Below, one piece after another: positions 33,133-35,146 of a stretch of 35,146 nucleotides of DNA (positions are counted from its first letter, which is position 1; each line of letters begins with the position of its first letter). The position numbers were made by a program, and so were the translations under genes. This DNA comes from Massilia brevitalea (GTDB lineage Bacteria; Pseudomonadota; Gammaproteobacteria; Burkholderiales; Burkholderiaceae_D). Location of the stretch: positions 1-35,146 of the forward strand of contig NZ_JAULSI010000049.1 of the NCBI RefSeq assembly GCF_030711405.1. The letters run 5' to 3'. Below the pieces are notes generated by a model. The model did not search any database and had not been told where the DNA came from. It saw only the letters and a list, made by a program, of their open reading frames with translations.

Positions 33133-33468
33133 ATGCCTACTTGGAGCGAAGCCATGTATGCCATGTTCTATACAACCCTTTCTCATGCCACACGCACATG
33201 TCAATCGCTGGCAGAGCAGGCATCGTTAGAACCCTTGTTAGAAGGCTGCGCTTACATCGGGTTCATCGTTCAGCTTGATGACTCCCAGTTTGAGAAGTAC
33301 CTCAAACTGCATAAGGCAGTTTCAGCCTTTGTACGCGTCATCGAAAAGCGTATAGAAGCCCAAGATTTTACTTACCTCTACGTCCACCCTGCGTCAAGTG
33401 AGCTGGATTCTGCTGGAGCACCTCGCGTGGTATTCAATGCCCGAGGTCGCGTAATTTACAACTGGTAA
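33133..33468 (+). CDS. Hypothetical protein
   Basis: 111 residues from the ATG at 33133 (weak ribosome binding site; an ATG at residue 8 is an alternative). Helical N-terminal half, then a beta-rich end (FTYLYVHPASSELDSAGAP, RVVFNARGRVIYNW). No family was recognised. It precedes the attC-like site on the same strand with about 170 bp between, more than in a typical integron cassette. Confidence 0.5.
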   Translation: MPTWSEAMYAMFYTTLSHATRTCQSLAEQASLEPLLEGCAYIGFIVQLDDSQFEKYLKLHKAVSAFVRVIEKRIEAQDFTYLYVHPASSELDSAGAPRVVFNARGRVIYNW

Positions 33469-33637
33469 TGCTGTGCTACCGTGAGCTGCAAGCAGCGGTG
33501 AACTGGACTTATAACGGAGCAGTTGCACGTCTACTTACGACCCAAAGCGGACATTGGCCATAGCAGACTCGACTACTGGAGAGGGCGATTTCAGCGTGAT
33601 GTTTGATGGGAAATCGGCCGATGCAACCGATGTACTT
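33469..33637. other. Intergenic stretch before the attC-like site
   Basis: No convincing gene. A frame from TTG at 33554 runs across the attC-like site into the IS5 element and is unlikely to be real. A short tail ending AGC GCC TAA at 33640-33648 would stop inside the site as cassette genes often do, but it has no supported start. Confidence 0.35.
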
Positions 33638-33737
33638 GAGCGCCTAACAAAACCGTCAGGCCAAGGCGCAGCGACGAAGAAGTACGCCTGTACGGCGAGG
33701 CGCTGCACCGCAGCCATGGCGGTTTTGTTAGGCGCTC
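33638..33737 (+). other. attC-like integron recombination site
   Basis: 100 bp bounded by a perfect 18-bp inverted repeat, GAGCGCCTAACAAAACCG and its reverse complement. It holds R'' GCCTAAC (33642-33648) and R' GTTAGGC (33727-33733), which fit RYYYAAC and GTTRRRY exactly. Inner halves GGCGCAGCG and CGCTGCACC can pair imperfectly as L boxes. Size and form suit an attC (59-base element). No integron integrase gene is in the window. A plain palindrome of another origin is the alternative. Confidence 0.65.
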
Positions 33738-34971
33738 TTACAGGGTGTAGACGAAATCAACTCTGATAAGTAAGCCTGTTGAGTAGCATCCGTGCCTCGG
33801 CCAGCCAAACCCAAGCGGCCGAGACAGCGAGTTTGCGGTCGTGATGCATGACCGTGCGGCGCCAGCGTTCAGTCCACGCATGGGTTCGTTCGACGACCCA
33901 GCGCATGGGCAGGACCATGAACCCTGCATTCACAACCGCAGCTGGCTCAGGTGCCGTCTTGGGATCATGCAGCGTCCGATCGTGCTGTTACCCGGATGAC
34001 GAACGACTTCGACACGAATATGATGCGCCTGCTCGATATCATGAGCGCATCTTCCGCCGTAAGCGCCGTCGGTATAGAGCTTTTCAAGCCGAGGGCTCTT
34101 GGCGCACGCTTGTGCAACCACGGCTGCGGCAGCATCCCTGTCCTGCACGCTCGCGGCGGTTACCGTGACTGCGATGAGCAGCCCCATCGTATCAACGACG
34201 AGATTGCGCTTTCGCCCCTTGACCTTCTTGCCTGCATCGAATCCGCTTTCGCCACCCTGCGGCGAGCCGCGAGTGGACTGTGCATCGATCACCGCCGCGC
34301 TTGGCGTGCTCGCCCGCCCCATACGTGCGCGCCATTGTCCACGCAGCCGGTCCTGCATTTGCTCGAACACGCCTGCACCAACCCAGCGCGAAAATGCCTT
34401 GTAGACCGCCTGCCAAGGTGGGAACGTCTCGGGTAACAGGCGCCAGGCGCACCCCGTGCGCAGCACGTAAGAACACGCATTCACGAGATCGCGGCGGCTG
34501 TAATGCACAGGCGTCCCTCGTTGGCCCGGCACTCGCTCGAACAAATCAGCGACCAGCTCCCATTCGGCGTCTGTCAGGTTGGTGCTGTACGGCGATATGT
34601 CCTCACGTCGGTGAGCTGCCGTGTAGCCATATCGCTTGGCGCCCTCGGCTCTGTCCGCGCGCGCCCGGCGTACTGGCTTGAGCCGTACGATGCCTTGCGC
34701 ACGCAACGCACGACGAATCGTTGCATCGCACACGCGTAACCTACAGCGGTGGTATAGCTCGTCGGCGATTTCCTGCAAGCTGGCCTGGGCGCGCTCCGCC
34801 ACGATATCGTGCAAGACTGCGATATGCTCAGGCTTCAACGCTGCCGGCCTGCCGCCAGCGTTGCTTGACGGCTCAGTGCCGTCGAGTGGATCTCTCGTTG
34901 CCATGGCATGCTCCTTCCACATCGGGTTAGCATGCCACAACTACGATATTGATTTTGTCTACACCCTCTTA
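33738..34971 (-). mobile_element. IS5-family element with TTA target duplication
   Basis: IS at 33741-34968 (1228 bp). Inverted repeats SAGGGTGTAGACRAAATCAA at both ends, flanked by TTA at 33738-33740 and 34969-34971, the TNA duplication of the IS1031-like group. It lies just outside the attC-like palindrome. Its single transposase gene is frameshifted. Confidence 0.88.
33780..34940 (-). pseudogene. IS5-family transposase, frameshifted near the C-terminus
   Basis: The main frame (336 residues from 34940; internal ATG after MWKEHA is the likelier start) has an added N-terminal HTH (ALKPEHIAVLHDIVAERAQA ... ATIRRALRAQGIV) and then the DDE core (SAAVIDAQSTRG, KRNLVVDTMGLL, LYTDGAYGG). At 33969-33971 the text GGA CGC TGC ATG shifts out of the family's reading, where TGG CAT GAT CCC would be expected. 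The C-terminus resumes in another frame: PMRWVVERTHAWTERWRRTV and AAWVWLAEARMLLNR. One missing G explains it. The Glu of the DDE triad is in the shifted part (VVERTHAW), so the enzyme as written is dead. Confidence 0.8.
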
Positions 34972-35101
34972 CGATGCGTCTTCGCCCAACCTAGCGTTTG
35001 TTGCAATTTTGAAATTCTGCTGATACGCTGACTGCCTTTCCTACGACACTGGTCACCTCATGAAAAGTATCCCTCTACGACAGTGCCCAAGCTGCGGCGA
35101 A
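34972..35101. other. Short stretch between the IS and the integrase fragment
   Basis: 130 bp without repeats. A plus-strand ATG at 35064 opens MKSIPLRQCPSCGELRDLG but then reads antisense through the integrase fragment, so it is probably not a gene unless a real zinc-ribbon protein continues beyond the edge. Confidence 0.3.
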
Positions 35102-35146
35102 CTGCGCGATCTCGGTTACGCGCATGCCGGCCGTCAAGCCCAGCAG
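35102..35146 (-). pseudogene. Fragment of a second short tyrosine recombinase
   Basis: 45 bp at the edge match 10945-10989 with five differences, all synonymous in the leftward frame LLGLTAGMRVTEIAQ, which includes the first catalytic Arg. Beyond 35101 the similarity stops and the frame reads FAAAWALS then a stop. So the paralogue appears cut just after the catalytic Arg, with its N-terminal part outside the window. Confidence 0.6.

Noticed and set aside
33638..33737. Rho-independent terminator
   Set aside because: The inverted repeat arms are separated by 64 bp and no T-run follows; the attC reading fits better.
33554..33766. 70-codon rightward frame across the attC-like site
   Set aside because: It runs through both arms of the palindrome and into the IS5 inverted repeat and starts at a TTG without ribosome binding site.
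35064..35146. Zinc-ribbon-like start MKSIPLRQCPSCGE
   Set aside because: Most of the frame is antisense to the integrase-like fragment, whose differences from its paralogue are all synonymous on the other strand.

Overview
The window looks like the backbone and accessory cargo of a large, low-copy plasmid from a betaproteobacterium. Burkholderiales, perhaps the Oxalobacteraceae/Massilia side, is an inference from the style of the Rep, ParA/ParB, integrase and IS proteins; no rRNA or tRNA gene is present to test it. The backbone lies at about 22.5-31.5 kb. It has a Rep_3-type initiator (leftward), a long iteron field containing two duplicated origin-like modules, a parA-parB operon (rightward), a set of 15-bp palindromes that are probably the partition centromere, and a second, inverted set of iterons beyond parB.

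Left part (1-6.1 kb): a defence island. Two leftward genes, a DUF3883-type protein with a PD-(D/E)xK-like core and a Mrr-like nuclease cut by the window edge, are arranged as an operon. They are divergent from a tight three-gene ABC-three-component (ABC-3C) operon consisting of a CAP4-like nuclease effector, a middle component and a DUF3732 ATPase. All junctions in the ABC-3C operon are ATGA overlaps.

Second part (6.4-10.2 kb): a leftward run of about ten small genes encoding envelope/membrane proteins, a lipoprotein, a BamE-like protein and a GIY-YIG protein. Most are preceded by the same GGAAAA-type ribosome binding site. The operon appears to be decaying: one gene is split by a 99-bp MITE with a perfect 4-bp target duplication, one has an in-frame amber codon, one has lost its start codon and one is frameshifted at a run of five Gs.

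Third part (10.4-22.2 kb): mobile DNA. It contains three tyrosine recombinases of different types, an intact IS3-family element inserted in a truncated IS6-family element, a complete IS6-family element, two decayed IS6 remnants, an XRE regulator with two matching operators, a YkgJ-type cysteine-cluster protein and several small hypothetical genes. One recombinase has altered catalytic residues and is translationally coupled to an unrecognised protein.

Right end (28.5-35.1 kb): a gene-poor stretch with inverted iterons and palindromes, a second IS6 element that truncates a gene, small hypothetical genes, an attC-like integron recombination site, an IS5-family element (frameshifted transposase, TTA target duplication), and the truncated start of a paralogue of the 10.4-kb integrase at the very edge.
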